Origin: Chlamydiota bacterium | GTDB lineage: Bacteria > Chlamydiota > Chlamydiia > Chlamydiales > Rhabdochlamydiaceae | Direction of reading: 5' to 3' | DNA: 64,000 nt | Assembly (NCBI GenBank): GCA_030916885.1 | Contig: JAUPVT010000055.1 | Location: 1 to 64,000, forward strand | Shown: in pieces, positions 18,447-28,300 of the stretch | How positions within the stretch are numbered: position 1 is the first letter of the stretch | Layout: each line of letters opens with the position of its first letter | Notes under the pieces: generated by a model | The model's database searches: none | The model's input: only the letters and a program-made list of their open reading frames with translations | What the model was told of the DNA's origin: nothing | Position numbers and translations under genes: made by a program

Positions 18447-19234
18447 TTTTTTAACAAAAAAAGAAAAGGTGGATCAAAGTTAAAGGGTGTCTCGTAATTT
18501 ACCTTAGCTAATATAAGTCCATGAGCAGGTGCAGTGCGTCCTGCTAGTCTTCGGTCTTTTGCTTGAAAAATAGCAGGAATTTTTTCTAGCGCTATTTTTC
18601 CTGAACAGATGTCAAGTAATGTGCCAACGATATTACGAACCATTTTATATAAAAATCCATTTGCTTCTAGCTCTAAGCAGATATATTCTTCTTCTTGCAG
18701 AATGGATAAGCGTCTAAGGTTACGTACTGCATTTTTTGCAGCAGAGCCTGTATTAGCTTCATTTGCAAAAGAAGTAAAATCATGAGTGCCTATAAAAAGT
18801 TGTGCTGCTTGTATCAATGTATCTAAGGTTATAGAATGGGGAACTCTATAGGTATAGAAACGATTAAAAGGGTCCTTAACAGGCCCTGTATGTAAATAGT
18901 AGTGGTATACCTTGCCTATTGCGCTATAGCGTGCATGGAAGTCAAGAGGAGCCTCTTCGATACTCAATACTCTAATATCAGGTGGAAGTAAGCCATTCAA
19001 CGATTTAAGTAGGTGAGAAAATTCAAAAGAAGTTGTTGTTTTAAAGTGCGCAACTTGTCCTATTGCATGTACACCTGCATCTGTGCGGCCAGACCCTATC
19101 ACTTTAATAGGTGTACGTAAAATAATCGATAAATATTTTTCCAGCAGTGCTTGAATAGATATACCATTTTTTTGTATTTGCCAGCCTGAATAACGTGCTC
19201 CCTCATAAGCAATCAGTAATTTATAGTTATGCAT
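18434..19234 (-). CDS. truA: tRNA pseudouridine(38-40) synthase TruA
   Basis: YEGARYSGWQIQ, GSGRTDAGVHAIGQVAHF, FLYKMVRNIVGTLLDI. Confidence 0.95.
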   Translation of the reverse strand: MHNYKLLIAYEGARYSGWQIQKNGISIQALLEKYLSIILRTPIKVIGSGRTDAGVHAIGQVAHFKTTTSFEFSHLLKSLNGLLPPDIRVLSIEEAPLDFHARYSAIGKVYHYYLHTGPVKDPFNRFYTYRVPHSITLDTLIQAAQLFIGTHDFTSFANEANTGSAAKNAVRNLRRLSILQEEEYICLELEANGFLYKMVRNIVGTLLDICSGKIALEKIPAIFQAKDRRLAGRTAPAHGLILAKVNYETPFNFDPPFLFLLKNYKP

Positions 19235-19905
19235 TATTTTAGAAAGCTTTCAGCTAATTGTAGATCTTCAGGGCTGGTAATTTTTATGTTTGAGGATTTA
19301 CCGGAAACGAGTTTAACAGTATGTCCAATTAATTCTATTGCAGAAACATCATCTGTAATATCTATTTTCTTTTTCTCTACCTCAAGGAGGCCTTTTTTCA
19401 ATAAATCTAGTGCAATAACCTGTGGAGTTAGGGTCTCTCTAAGGGTTTCTCGATTTAGGGTTTTTCTGACAAAACCAGTAGAATCTATTTCTTTAATGGT
19501 ATTTTTAGCAGGCATAGATAAAGCTGCAGCTTTATGGATAAGCGCTTGTTCGATCACTTTTTTTAAGTCTTCTAATTGCAGGAAAGGACGAGCGGCATCA
19601 TGAATACAGACAAAAGAACCTCTTGTTATTTGTGCTAAACCACTAGATACAGAGTCTTGTCTTCTAACTCCTGGATTAGCAAAACCAATTTTCAATTTAG
19701 TTTTAAGGGTGAATAAATGTCGATAAAAGGTCTCACAAACTACAATGATTTCTGTAATAAAGCCAGACTTTGCTAAAAGCTCAAAGCTATGTAAGACTAG
19801 TGGTTTTGAACCCAGAGATAAAAATTGTTTGGGTATGATACTTTTACATCTTGTACCTTTTCCTCCGGCAAGTAAAATAGCTGAAATAAGAGGTGGAGGG
19901 GACAT
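19234..19905 (-). CDS. ispD: 2-C-methyl-D-erythritol 4-phosphate cytidylyltransferase
   Basis: SAILLAGGKGTRCKSIIPKQFLSLGSKPLVLHSFE, CIHDAARPFLQ, KITSPEDLQLAE; start at MSPPPL chosen over the longer ORF. Confidence 0.93.
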   Translation of the reverse strand: MSPPPLISAILLAGGKGTRCKSIIPKQFLSLGSKPLVLHSFELLAKSGFITEIIVVCETFYRHLFTLKTKLKIGFANPGVRRQDSVSSGLAQITRGSFVCIHDAARPFLQLEDLKKVIEQALIHKAAALSMPAKNTIKEIDSTGFVRKTLNRETLRETLTPQVIALDLLKKGLLEVEKKKIDITDDVSAIELIGHTVKLVSGKSSNIKITSPEDLQLAESFLK

Positions 19906-19916
19906 ATTTTTGAAAT

Positions 19917-19963
19917 TAAGCTCAAAAAAAGCGCATTTAAACCCATGCACTTTTTTGAGCTTA
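19917..19963. terminator. Stem-loop between SWIB gene and ispD
   Basis: taagctcaaaaaaag-loop-cttttttgagctta inverted repeat (one extra A in the left arm). Confidence 0.5.
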
Positions 19964-19971
19964 TCTTTTAG

Positions 19972-20232
19972 TTAACTTTTAAGATGTTTGCTTACAATTT
20001 TTGTCATTTCAAACATATTAATGGATTTCTTACCGCCAAAAACTTTGGCAAGTTTTTCATCTGGATTAATATTGCGTCTGTTTTTGGTATCTTGACATTT
20101 GTGTTTTTTAATATATTCCCACAACTTTTTTGTCACTTCTGTCCGAGGCATCGGACCTTTGCCAATAACTGCAGCTAATTCATCACTAATCTGCAGTGCT
20201 TGCATAAATTTAGATTCTTTCTTTTTTTCCAT
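19972..20232 (-). CDS. SWIB/MDM2-domain protein
   Basis: MEKKKESKFMQALQISDELAAVIGKGPMPRTEVTKKLWEYIKKHKCQDTKNRRNINPDEKLAKVFGGKKSINMFEMTKIVSKHL. Confidence 0.92.
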   Translation of the reverse strand: MEKKKESKFMQALQISDELAAVIGKGPMPRTEVTKKLWEYIKKHKCQDTKNRRNINPDEKLAKVFGGKKSINMFEMTKIVSKHLKS

Positions 20233-20649
20233 TTGCTTCTCCTTATGGAAATGACTGTAATTACCCACAGTTGCTTTTTAGGAAAAACTGCGTTTAATTT
20301 TCCTATCCTTAATAACCTTATGAAAACCACATCGTATCACGATTTTTCTATAAACCCCTTATGGAAAAACCAAAGAACGAGAACTTTGGATAGCTAATTC
20401 GAGGATTTTCTATTCTCCCCTCGAAGGACATGTTGTATCTCTAGAGGGAATTTATAGTCAAAAAAAATCGTTTTATAAAAACTTCACAAGGATAAGATTC
20501 TCGTTTCTTTTTTTTCAACTAATTGTGGATAAATGAGTTGAAATTTTTCCTATAAAATCATTTTTATTGTTAAAAGATTACTTGCAATTTAGAGCCAGAT
20601 CATGGCAATTTAGTCTTACCCCTTAATTTATGGCTGATTTTGTATAATA

Positions 20650-22728
20650 ATGATAGCAGATCAGGAGATTTTTTTTGTTCTAGCAAATAAGCTTAGTTCT
20701 TGTAAAAACGATCAAGAGCGCTTAACTTTACTAGAAAAGCCTATTCCAAAAGTAATCGGTCTGTCATTGACTGTAAAAGATCAGCTGATCTTAAAATCTA
20801 TTCTAGTTATTAATCAGGACCATCTTTTTTACCCACTTAACAAAGAACACATACAAAATCTTTTAAATGATCTCTACCCCGTTGAGTCTTTTTATCAATC
20901 CATTGGAGGAATAGTTGGTTATCATGCCATGATGTTATCATTGCTTTCAAAGCATACGTTATCTTATGAAGATAACAGATACGAGCAACCAGAAGGTGTA
21001 AATATAGCACAAGAGGACTCTTCAACTTGTAAGTATACCTTAGAAGGACTTTATGCTCTTCCTTATTTAGCCGAAATTTATCCTGTAGGAGGAGCTGCTG
21101 ATCGGTTACAGCTAATGGACACAGCAACTCATTCTTCTCTTCCTGCTGCAAAACTAGAATTCTGTGGTAGAAGCTTATTAGAAGGATTAATTCGTGACCT
21201 TCAAGCAAAAGAATATCTCTATTTTAAACTATTTGGTAAACAGCTTACCACTCCTATTGCTATGATGACCTCTGAAGAAAAAAATAATCATCTTCACATT
21301 GTATCCATCTGTGAACAAAGTAAGTGGTTTGGGCGTTCTAAAGCTTTTTTTCGTTTTTTTCAACAACCACTTGTGCCTGTGTTAAATGGCAAGGGGAAGT
21401 GGCTACAAACGCAAAATAGTCGTATTTTAAGGAAGCCTGGTGGTCATGGAATGCTATGGAAAACAGCCATTGAACAAAAAGTTTTTACTTGGCTTACCTC
21501 TCAAGGATATACCAAGATTTTAATTCGACAGATTAATAATCCAGTAGCTTCTGTTGATTATGGGCTGCTTGCGTTTTGTGGAATTGGTTATAAGGAAAAT
21601 AAACAATTTGGCTTTGCTTCTTGCTTGCGTTTGTTAGAAGCCGCAGAGGGGATTAACGTGCTCTGTGTAAATAAAAAAAAACAATGTTGCCTAACAAATA
21701 TTGAGTATTGTGATCTTGAAAAATTTCATATGAAAGATCTTCCTTTAAAAGAGGGGAGTTCTTATTCACGTTTTTTTTCTAATACAAATATTTTATTTGC
21801 TGATTTAAAAGCCATTGAAGAAGTTACTAAGAACTGCCCGATTCCCGGGATGCTTGTCAATCAGAAAAAAACCTGTTTCATCAATAAGGAAGGGCATCTC
21901 GAAGAGTGCAAAATTGCCAGATTAGAGTCGATGATGCAAAATATCGCCGAATGCTTTTCTGCAAATCAAATAGATAAGTTAGGTTCTTTTTTAAGCTATA
22001 ATTTAAGACATAAAACTATTTCCACAGTGAAAAAAAAATCTACAAAAACAAGTTCTTTACTAGAGACACCAGAAGGCTGCTATTACGATATTTTGTATAA
22101 TGGATATGAGCTATTAAAAAATCGATGTGATTTTTCACTACCTGCGTTTTCTTCTCATCAAGAATATATTACTAAGGGGCCTTCTATCCTGTTCCAATAC
22201 CATCCCGCCCTAGGTCCTCTATACACGATTATTGCTCAAAAAATCCAATCTGGACAGATGACTTGGGGAAGTGAGCTGCGTTTAGAAGTAGCTGAGGTAC
22301 AATTAGAAAATCTCTATTTAGACGGAGTTCTCCATATTATTGCTGAGCATGTAATAGGACATTACATAGAAGATCACCTAGTTTATTCCCAACATCTTGG
22401 TAGATGCCGTTTAAATAACGTTCGAATAAGAAACCAGGGGATTAATCGCACCTCTTCTAATGTCTATTGGAAAGATCAGATCTCTTATTATCAAAAATGC
22501 ACAATTATCCTAAAAGGCAATTCTTATTTTATCGCCGAAAATGTCGAATTGACAGAAGAGATGCAAATCGAAGTAGAAGATGGGATTTGTCTACTAGCCT
22601 TGCAAGAAAAAGACCAAGTGATCTTTCAGAAAAGGCCCCTCATCTCTTCTGAAGGCATATGGGACTATAAGATAGAAGAAGATACAATTGCACTGCAAGA
22701 AACAGGTGCTGTTAGCAAAAGCTTATAA
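20650..22728 (+). CDS. UDP-sugar pyrophosphorylase-like (UTP-hexose-1-phosphate uridylyltransferase family) protein
   Basis: 692 aa; IYPVGGAADRLQLMD...LPAAKLEFCGRSLLEGLIRDL, GGHGMLWKTAIEQ, VDYGLLAFCGIG. Confidence 0.65.
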   Translation: MIADQEIFFVLANKLSSCKNDQERLTLLEKPIPKVIGLSLTVKDQLILKSILVINQDHLFYPLNKEHIQNLLNDLYPVESFYQSIGGIVGYHAMMLSLLSKHTLSYEDNRYEQPEGVNIAQEDSSTCKYTLEGLYALPYLAEIYPVGGAADRLQLMDTATHSSLPAAKLEFCGRSLLEGLIRDLQAKEYLYFKLFGKQLTTPIAMMTSEEKNNHLHIVSICEQSKWFGRSKAFFRFFQQPLVPVLNGKGKWLQTQNSRILRKPGGHGMLWKTAIEQKVFTWLTSQGYTKILIRQINNPVASVDYGLLAFCGIGYKENKQFGFASCLRLLEAAEGINVLCVNKKKQCCLTNIEYCDLEKFHMKDLPLKEGSSYSRFFSNTNILFADLKAIEEVTKNCPIPGMLVNQKKTCFINKEGHLEECKIARLESMMQNIAECFSANQIDKLGSFLSYNLRHKTISTVKKKSTKTSSLLETPEGCYYDILYNGYELLKNRCDFSLPAFSSHQEYITKGPSILFQYHPALGPLYTIIAQKIQSGQMTWGSELRLEVAEVQLENLYLDGVLHIIAEHVIGHYIEDHLVYSQHLGRCRLNNVRIRNQGINRTSSNVYWKDQISYYQKCTIILKGNSYFIAENVELTEEMQIEVEDGICLLALQEKDQVIFQKRPLISSEGIWDYKIEEDTIALQETGAVSKSL

Positions 22729-22736
22729 GAAAAAAG

Positions 22737-22765
22737 AAGGCTAGAGATGTAATATCTCTAGCCTT
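22737..22765. terminator. Stem-loop terminator
   Basis: aaggctagagat-gtaat-atctctagcctt, 12-bp perfect stem just after the stop at 22728. Confidence 0.75.
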
Positions 22766-22782
22766 AAGATTTATGTGTATAC

Positions 22783-23070
22783 TTATCCTTCTCTAGATGA
22801 AGTTCCTCTAAAGAAAACCCGAGAAATAACAAGCGCGGCAACTCCACCAACAACGGCACTACCGGCACAAGCAAATTTCATTGGATGTGCTTTTACTGTA
22901 TTAGAAACTGCCTTAGGAATAAACCTTCCTGCAACTTGACCTACTCTGTTTGCTAGAGAGGAGCATACAGTACAGCCCTTTCCAAGTAGATCTTTACCAA
23001 ATCCATAAGCATTTGATGCTACATTTGCAGTAGTATTGTAGGCAGCACTGAGGAAACCTGGTATATTCAT
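22783..23070 (-). CDS. Small hypothetical membrane protein
   Basis: 95 aa with one C-terminal hydrophobic segment (FACAGSAVVGGVAALVISRVF). Confidence 0.6.
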   Translation of the reverse strand: MNIPGFLSAAYNTTANVASNAYGFGKDLLGKGCTVCSSLANRVGQVAGRFIPKAVSNTVKAHPMKFACAGSAVVGGVAALVISRVFFRGTSSREG

Positions 23071-23237
23071 CTTTAATCTCCTTAATATTTAATGAGCATA
23101 ATTAAAATAATTAGTTTATATTTTTTTCTTGCAATTCGTAAATTAGTTATAAGACATCTTAAGAATATAAATCTATCTTAAATTCGATGTGTTATCATCA
23201 CACACATAGAAAAAAGAGCAGCTCTTATCCACTTCTC

Positions 23238-23885
23238 TTATAAAAAGTTAAATGGATTGGAAAATTGAGCAAGATGAGTTTTGTAGTTATTGGTTTCTGT
23301 TATCAATTTTGTAATTTTTTGGTTAAGAGCTGGCAAACTGTTGATATTTGTTTCGAACACAGCAATTTTTTCTTTAGGTAAAGCATTTTGAGTAGGCTTT
23401 GATTCGGTTAGCTTCTTTAAATCATTTTGAATAAGAGCATGTTGATTTGTAATTCGAAGCTGCTCATTATTTATAGACTCAAGAATGGTTGTTTGAACTT
23501 CAGAAATATCTTTAATATTATTTTCTATAATAGAAAATTGTTGTTTTACTTTTTTTGATTCCTCAGAAAACTGTTTGGAAAGAGTATTAATTTTTTGTTG
23601 AAGAGTTTTTTCTTTGCAGTCTTTATTGAACGATTTTAGGAAAGTTATTAGAGCTTTTCCTTTATAATAAATCAAAACAGTAATAGTTGTTCCTGTAAGA
23701 ATAGCTAGGGTTTTTTTTGGATGAGTTCTGATTATTTGATAAAAAAGATGGGTAATTTTAGTTAATTGAGGATATAACGTTTTTCCGAATGTGGAAATCT
23801 GTCTGCCTAACCATTGCATTTTGGAAAGGACAACAGGTTTTGCATGAACTTCTATAGAGGGATTAGCGATTGGTTGTATTGACAT
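23238..23885 (-). CDS. Hypothetical protein: single TM segment plus coiled coil
   Basis: 215 aa; TLAILTGTTITVLIYY then long K/E/Q/N-rich helical region. Confidence 0.6.
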   Translation of the reverse strand: MSIQPIANPSIEVHAKPVVLSKMQWLGRQISTFGKTLYPQLTKITHLFYQIIRTHPKKTLAILTGTTITVLIYYKGKALITFLKSFNKDCKEKTLQQKINTLSKQFSEESKKVKQQFSIIENNIKDISEVQTTILESINNEQLRITNQHALIQNDLKKLTESKPTQNALPKEKIAVFETNINSLPALNQKITKLITETNNYKTHLAQFSNPFNFL

Positions 23886-24075
23886 AAATCTTCTGGAATT
23901 CTTAAAAGTTGTAAAAAGAAATAAAAATTATTTTTTTAATATAGATTTTATAAATATTTTTGTAAATTTTTAAATTTGAAAAAATGTAAATGAAGCACTT
24001 CTTGAAAAAATGCTCTGGGATCGAATTACATTATTATGGCATCTTTAAGGATCACACTTGAGGTTGGATGGCTTT

Positions 24076-25165
24076 ATGCAGGAATCTATACAAAATATGA
24101 TTAAAGGAATTCAAAATCGTTTAGCACATATGTGGAGGTATCTTTGACTTAGAAGAGAAAGAAAAGAAAATTGTTCTTCTAGAAAAAAAAATGGAAGATC
24201 CAGATTTTTGGGGTGATCAGAATCTAGCTCAAAAGATTATTTCTGAGATTAATGATTTAAAAGCTTGGACAGTTCCTGTCCTCCAAGTAAAACAGCATTT
24301 CGAAAATGTGTATGAGCTGATCAATGAGGTAGATCTAGAAGCCGAACCAGAATTTTTTCATGAGCTAGAGCAAGAACTTAAAGAAGTTGATAGACAGCTC
24401 TCTGATTTAGAAATTCGTAAAATGCTATCTGGAGAACTAGATAAAAAAAATTGTTTTTTAACAATTAACTCCGGGGCAGGAGGAACAGAATCTTGTGACT
24501 GGGTAAGCATGCTCTCTCGCATGTATCAACGCTGGGCGAATAAAAGAGGTTGGAAAACAGAGATTTTCGATTTTGTGGATGGGGATGTTGCTGGATTAAA
24601 AAGCATTACTATTCGATTGATCGGTTCATTTGCTTATGGTTATGCTAAAGCAGAACGTGGTGTTCATCGACTAGTACGTATTTCTCCTTTTGATAGTAAT
24701 GCACGACGTCATACCAGTTTTGCTTCTGTCGATATTACTCCTGAAATTGATGAAAAAATCGAAATAGAGATTAAAGAAGATCAATTACAGATAGAGACTT
24801 ATCGTGCTTCAGGAGCGGGGGGGCAACATGTAAACAAAACCGATTCCGCTGTGCGTATGCGCTATGAGGGAATTACGGTGAGCTGTCAAAAAGAGAGAAG
24901 CCAAGTGCAAAACCGTGAAACGTGCTTGAAGATGCTTAAGGCTAAATTATATGAAAAAGAGTATTTGGAAAGAAAAACAAAATTAGAACAGATTTCAGGA
25001 GAAAAGAAAGAAATTGGTTTTGGAAGTCAAATTCGTAATTACATATTTCAACCTTATACTTTAGTAAAAGATACTCGAACAAAGTATGAAGTGGGCAATG
25101 TCCAAGCTGTGCTCGATGGAGAGATTGATGGTTTTATTAATGCATATCTTCACGAATTTGGTTAA
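24076..25165 (+). CDS. prfB: Peptide chain release factor 2 with programmed +1 frameshift
   Basis: atg at 24076: MQESIQNMIKGIQNRLAHMWRYL then TGA(24145) in gtggaggtatctttgactta; +1 frame continues DLEEKEKKIVLLEKKMEDPDFWGD...; GAGGQHVNKTDSAVR motif. Confidence 0.96.
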
Positions 25166-25168
25166 TCA

Positions 25169-25672
25169 ATGGCAGAAATAGAAGAAGAATTAGACATTAG
25201 ATATACTCATATTACTGATGAGATCTATTTACGCAATTGGCTTATGAATCCTAAATTACAGCATTTTCTTTCTGTTAGTAATGAACAGGAAGTACATAAT
25301 ACAGTGCGGTGTTGGCTAGAATTTTGTCGTTATAGTGCAAGCCTTACCATCACATTTAATGGGACGCCTTGTGGAATAGCTACTTTGTTTTTAATGCCTT
25401 ATCAAAAGGTTTCCCATCACTGTTTATTTAAAATTATTGTAGATCCTGTTTATCAACAAAAAGGAGTAGGCAATAGCTTGTTGAAGAATATCATACATTT
25501 AGCAAAAGTATATTTTAAGTTAGAAGAGATTTATACAGAAGTAGTGGAAGATAATCCTTTAATTCATCTACTTCATAAATACGATTTTTATCAGTTTGCT
25601 GAGCAAAAAGACTACATCAAAGAAAATGATCAGTACTACGCACGTCTTCTGTTTGGGATTTCGTTGGTATGA
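25169..25672 (+). CDS. GNAT-family acetyltransferase, copy 1
   Basis: 167 aa; HHCLFKIIVDPVYQQKGVGNSLLKNIIHLAK. Confidence 0.85.
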   Translation: MAEIEEELDIRYTHITDEIYLRNWLMNPKLQHFLSVSNEQEVHNTVRCWLEFCRYSASLTITFNGTPCGIATLFLMPYQKVSHHCLFKIIVDPVYQQKGVGNSLLKNIIHLAKVYFKLEEIYTEVVEDNPLIHLLHKYDFYQFAEQKDYIKENDQYYARLLFGISLV

Positions 25673-26181
25673 ATAGACAAAAAACTCCTCTTTCTCATTT
25701 GAGCTTTCGCTTAACAGATCACTCAGATGCTCTTTATTTAACCAAATGGCTTTCCGATCCTGAGGTTTTACACTGGTTCCCCATGATTACTCAGCCAGAG
25801 GTGGTGGATGCGATTAGGATTTGGATTGGGTATTCCCGCTTTGGTTCAGGGATAACAGTGGAGCATAATAATGTGCCTTGTGGAATGGCAACGCTTTATA
25901 TACAAGCTTATGAAAAACTCAAACATACCTGTCTTTTTTCCATTATTGTGCAAAAAGATAAAAGAGGATGTGGAATAGGCAGCTTGTTAATGGAGAACTT
26001 AATGAAGTTAGCTCAAGAGAAATTTAATATTAGCATTTTGCATTTAGAGGTCTATGAAGGTAATCCTGCCTACAAAATGTATGCTAAACTGGGATTTACA
26101 GAATTTGGATGTCAAGAAAGATTTATCAAGGAAAAAAATACATATATCGCTAAAGTTTTTATGCAAAAAAGACTGATCTAA
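25669..26181 (+). CDS. GNAT-family acetyltransferase, copy 2
   Basis: 170 aa; KHTCLFSIIVQKDKRGCGIGSLLMENLMKLAQ; paralogous to the preceding ORF. Confidence 0.87.
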   Translation: MNRQKTPLSHLSFRLTDHSDALYLTKWLSDPEVLHWFPMITQPEVVDAIRIWIGYSRFGSGITVEHNNVPCGMATLYIQAYEKLKHTCLFSIIVQKDKRGCGIGSLLMENLMKLAQEKFNISILHLEVYEGNPAYKMYAKLGFTEFGCQERFIKEKNTYIAKVFMQKRLI

Positions 26182-26199
26182 TATCGAAAGAGGAAAACC

Positions 26200-26916
26200 A
26201 TGGCAGGTCATAGCAAGTGGGCAAATATAAAACATCGTAAGGGCAAAGCAGATGCTATTAAAGGAAAGCTTTTTTCTCGTTTAACCAAAGAGATCATTAG
26301 CGCTGTAAAACAAGGTGGAGCTGATCCTAAAGCAAATATCAAGTTACGAATGGTTTTACACAAAGCACGTAGCGCAAACCTACCTAATGAGAATATTGAG
26401 CGTAACATTAAGAAAGCTACAAGCGCTGCCCAAGGAGACTATAGCGAAATATCTTATGAATTATATGGGTATGCAGGCGTCGGCATTATTGTAGAAATTA
26501 TGACAGATAATAAAAATCGGAGTGCCTCTGAAATGAGAATTGCCACTAACAAAAAAGGAGGCAGTATTGCAAGTCCAGGCTCGGTGGCTTTTAATTTTGA
26601 GCGTAAAGGAATTATTCAAGGAAAAAAAAATGCTAGTGAAGAAGAGCTCTTTTACCTTATAATGGAAGCAGGAGCAGAAGATTTTGACCTAGAAGAAGGT
26701 TTTTGTGTGATTACAACAGCTCCCGATCAATTATTTCAAGTAAAAGAAATCTTGGAAATCCAAGCATTTATCTGCGAAGAAGCACAGCTTCAAATGATTC
26801 CTAAAACATATATAGAATGCGATGATCAAAACCAAAGACTAAACCTTGATCTGATCGAGTACCTAGAAGCCATAGATGATGTAGACGCTGTTTATCACAA
26901 TATGAAATTATCTTAG
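26200..26916 (+). CDS. yebC: YebC/PmpR-family regulatory protein
   Basis: MAGHSKWANIKHRKGKADAIKGKLFSRLTKEIISAVKQGGADPKANIKLR. Confidence 0.97.
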   Translation: MAGHSKWANIKHRKGKADAIKGKLFSRLTKEIISAVKQGGADPKANIKLRMVLHKARSANLPNENIERNIKKATSAAQGDYSEISYELYGYAGVGIIVEIMTDNKNRSASEMRIATNKKGGSIASPGSVAFNFERKGIIQGKKNASEEELFYLIMEAGAEDFDLEEGFCVITTAPDQLFQVKEILEIQAFICEEAQLQMIPKTYIECDDQNQRLNLDLIEYLEAIDDVDAVYHNMKLS

Positions 26917-28136
26917 AAGTCAATTGTGATAGTAGCGGTTAAACCATGAAGCTTTAAATCATACATAGTGGTATTTCTATAGGCGACAAAAAATGTATTG
27001 TAATCCCACCAGAACTGCATTTCGTAGCCGGCTGAAATCCCTAAGTAATATTTTTTGTAAAAACAAGAACCCCAGTCTAATCCTATAAAGCACTCTACTA
27101 GTGGCGTTAAAGTACGATAATGGGCATGTTTACTGCCTCCTCCCAAGGTTAAATTACCATTCGGAAGAAATTCATTGGTATCATTTCTAGTTTTAATATT
27201 GTTCCAAAGCACAGCTCCAGCAACATTAGCTAAAATAGCAAAATTAGAACATCCTAAATCCCATCTACCTTGCATCCCGAATCTAAGCCCTACACCTTGA
27301 TTTCTATTTTTTAGAGATACAGTAGCTGAATTAAAAAGTGGATCAGAGATTCCAACATAAGAAGTATTTAATCTAGATGTTACCCAAGCTCCTTTTAATC
27401 CTGCATAAGGGCGAATAGCTAGATTACGTCCAAGAAATAGGCGTCTACCTAATTCTAAATCAACGGTGTCAAAATGTAGATTCCCACGTGAACTTACAGA
27501 ACTGGATCTTATTATACTTGATCCTTGAAAGGGATCTAATAAAGAGGTAGTTAAAAGTTGATTTGGAGAATTCCAAGAGGAATGAGGTTGAGTATGTAAA
27601 CGGGTCCAGTTAGCAAAAATATCCCAGTAGTCATAAAATAGATTATAACCAAGTCCTAACTTAAAGCCGCTTTCATATTTATAATCAACTTGTTTAATTG
27701 TTTCTTTAATTTGAATATTAGATTGTTGTTGTAAATTGGAAGTGACACTAAGGTTTTCAATAGAACTACGCCAGTATAGGTAAGCTGTCTCTAAGTAAGG
27801 TCCACTTGTTTCTATACAACCTCTGGCAGAAGGGGTAACATCTATACAAGGATCAAAGCTTTTCACTCTTTTTTCATCGCAGCAATCGGGTTCACAAAAA
27901 TCGGTATATACAGGCTCTTTATAGGAAGGAAATTTTTTTCTAAAGCTATTTGGTTCTGAACAGAGAAAAGCATCTTTAGAATCTTTTCTATTCAATAGAG
28001 ATAAGTTTTTACTATCCCATCTATTGAATAAATCCGAGATAGAAAAGCTAGATTCATGAGTTTTGTATCCTAAAAGATAGACTAAAGCAACTATGCTTAA
28101 TCCTAAACCGAATATTGAATTAGTATGGTGTTTCAT
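26913..28136 (-). CDS. Outer-membrane beta-barrel protein (MOMP-like/Lpg1974-type)
   Basis: 407 aa; signal-like N-terminus, Cys-containing segment, alternating beta pattern, terminal GLTATITIDF. Confidence 0.75.
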   Translation of the reverse strand: MKHHTNSIFGLGLSIVALVYLLGYKTHESSFSISDLFNRWDSKNLSLLNRKDSKDAFLCSEPNSFRKKFPSYKEPVYTDFCEPDCCDEKRVKSFDPCIDVTPSARGCIETSGPYLETAYLYWRSSIENLSVTSNLQQQSNIQIKETIKQVDYKYESGFKLGLGYNLFYDYWDIFANWTRLHTQPHSSWNSPNQLLTTSLLDPFQGSSIIRSSSVSSRGNLHFDTVDLELGRRLFLGRNLAIRPYAGLKGAWVTSRLNTSYVGISDPLFNSATVSLKNRNQGVGLRFGMQGRWDLGCSNFAILANVAGAVLWNNIKTRNDTNEFLPNGNLTLGGGSKHAHYRTLTPLVECFIGLDWGSCFYKKYYLGISAGYEMQFWWDYNTFFVAYRNTTMYDLKLHGLTATITIDF

Positions 28137-28300
28137 AATTCTCTCAAATATTTAAACTTAATTTTACAAGTAGAATAAATAAATTAATTTGTAAATACTT
28201 TTATTAAAATTATGAATTCAGTTTTTTTTGAGATTGTATTATTTAATAGGTTAACTAACTTGTTTTTAGGATTTTATTGAATATAAATTGATAGGACTAA

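Noticed and set aside
20398-20425. Inverted repeat ttcgagg...cctcgaa in the intergenic region before 20650
   Set aside because: Only a 7-bp stem with a 14-nt loop and no T-run; too weak to call a regulatory RNA or terminator.
24820-24835. G7 run in prfB
   Set aside because: Encodes the essential GGQ motif in the correct frame; explained by coding constraint.
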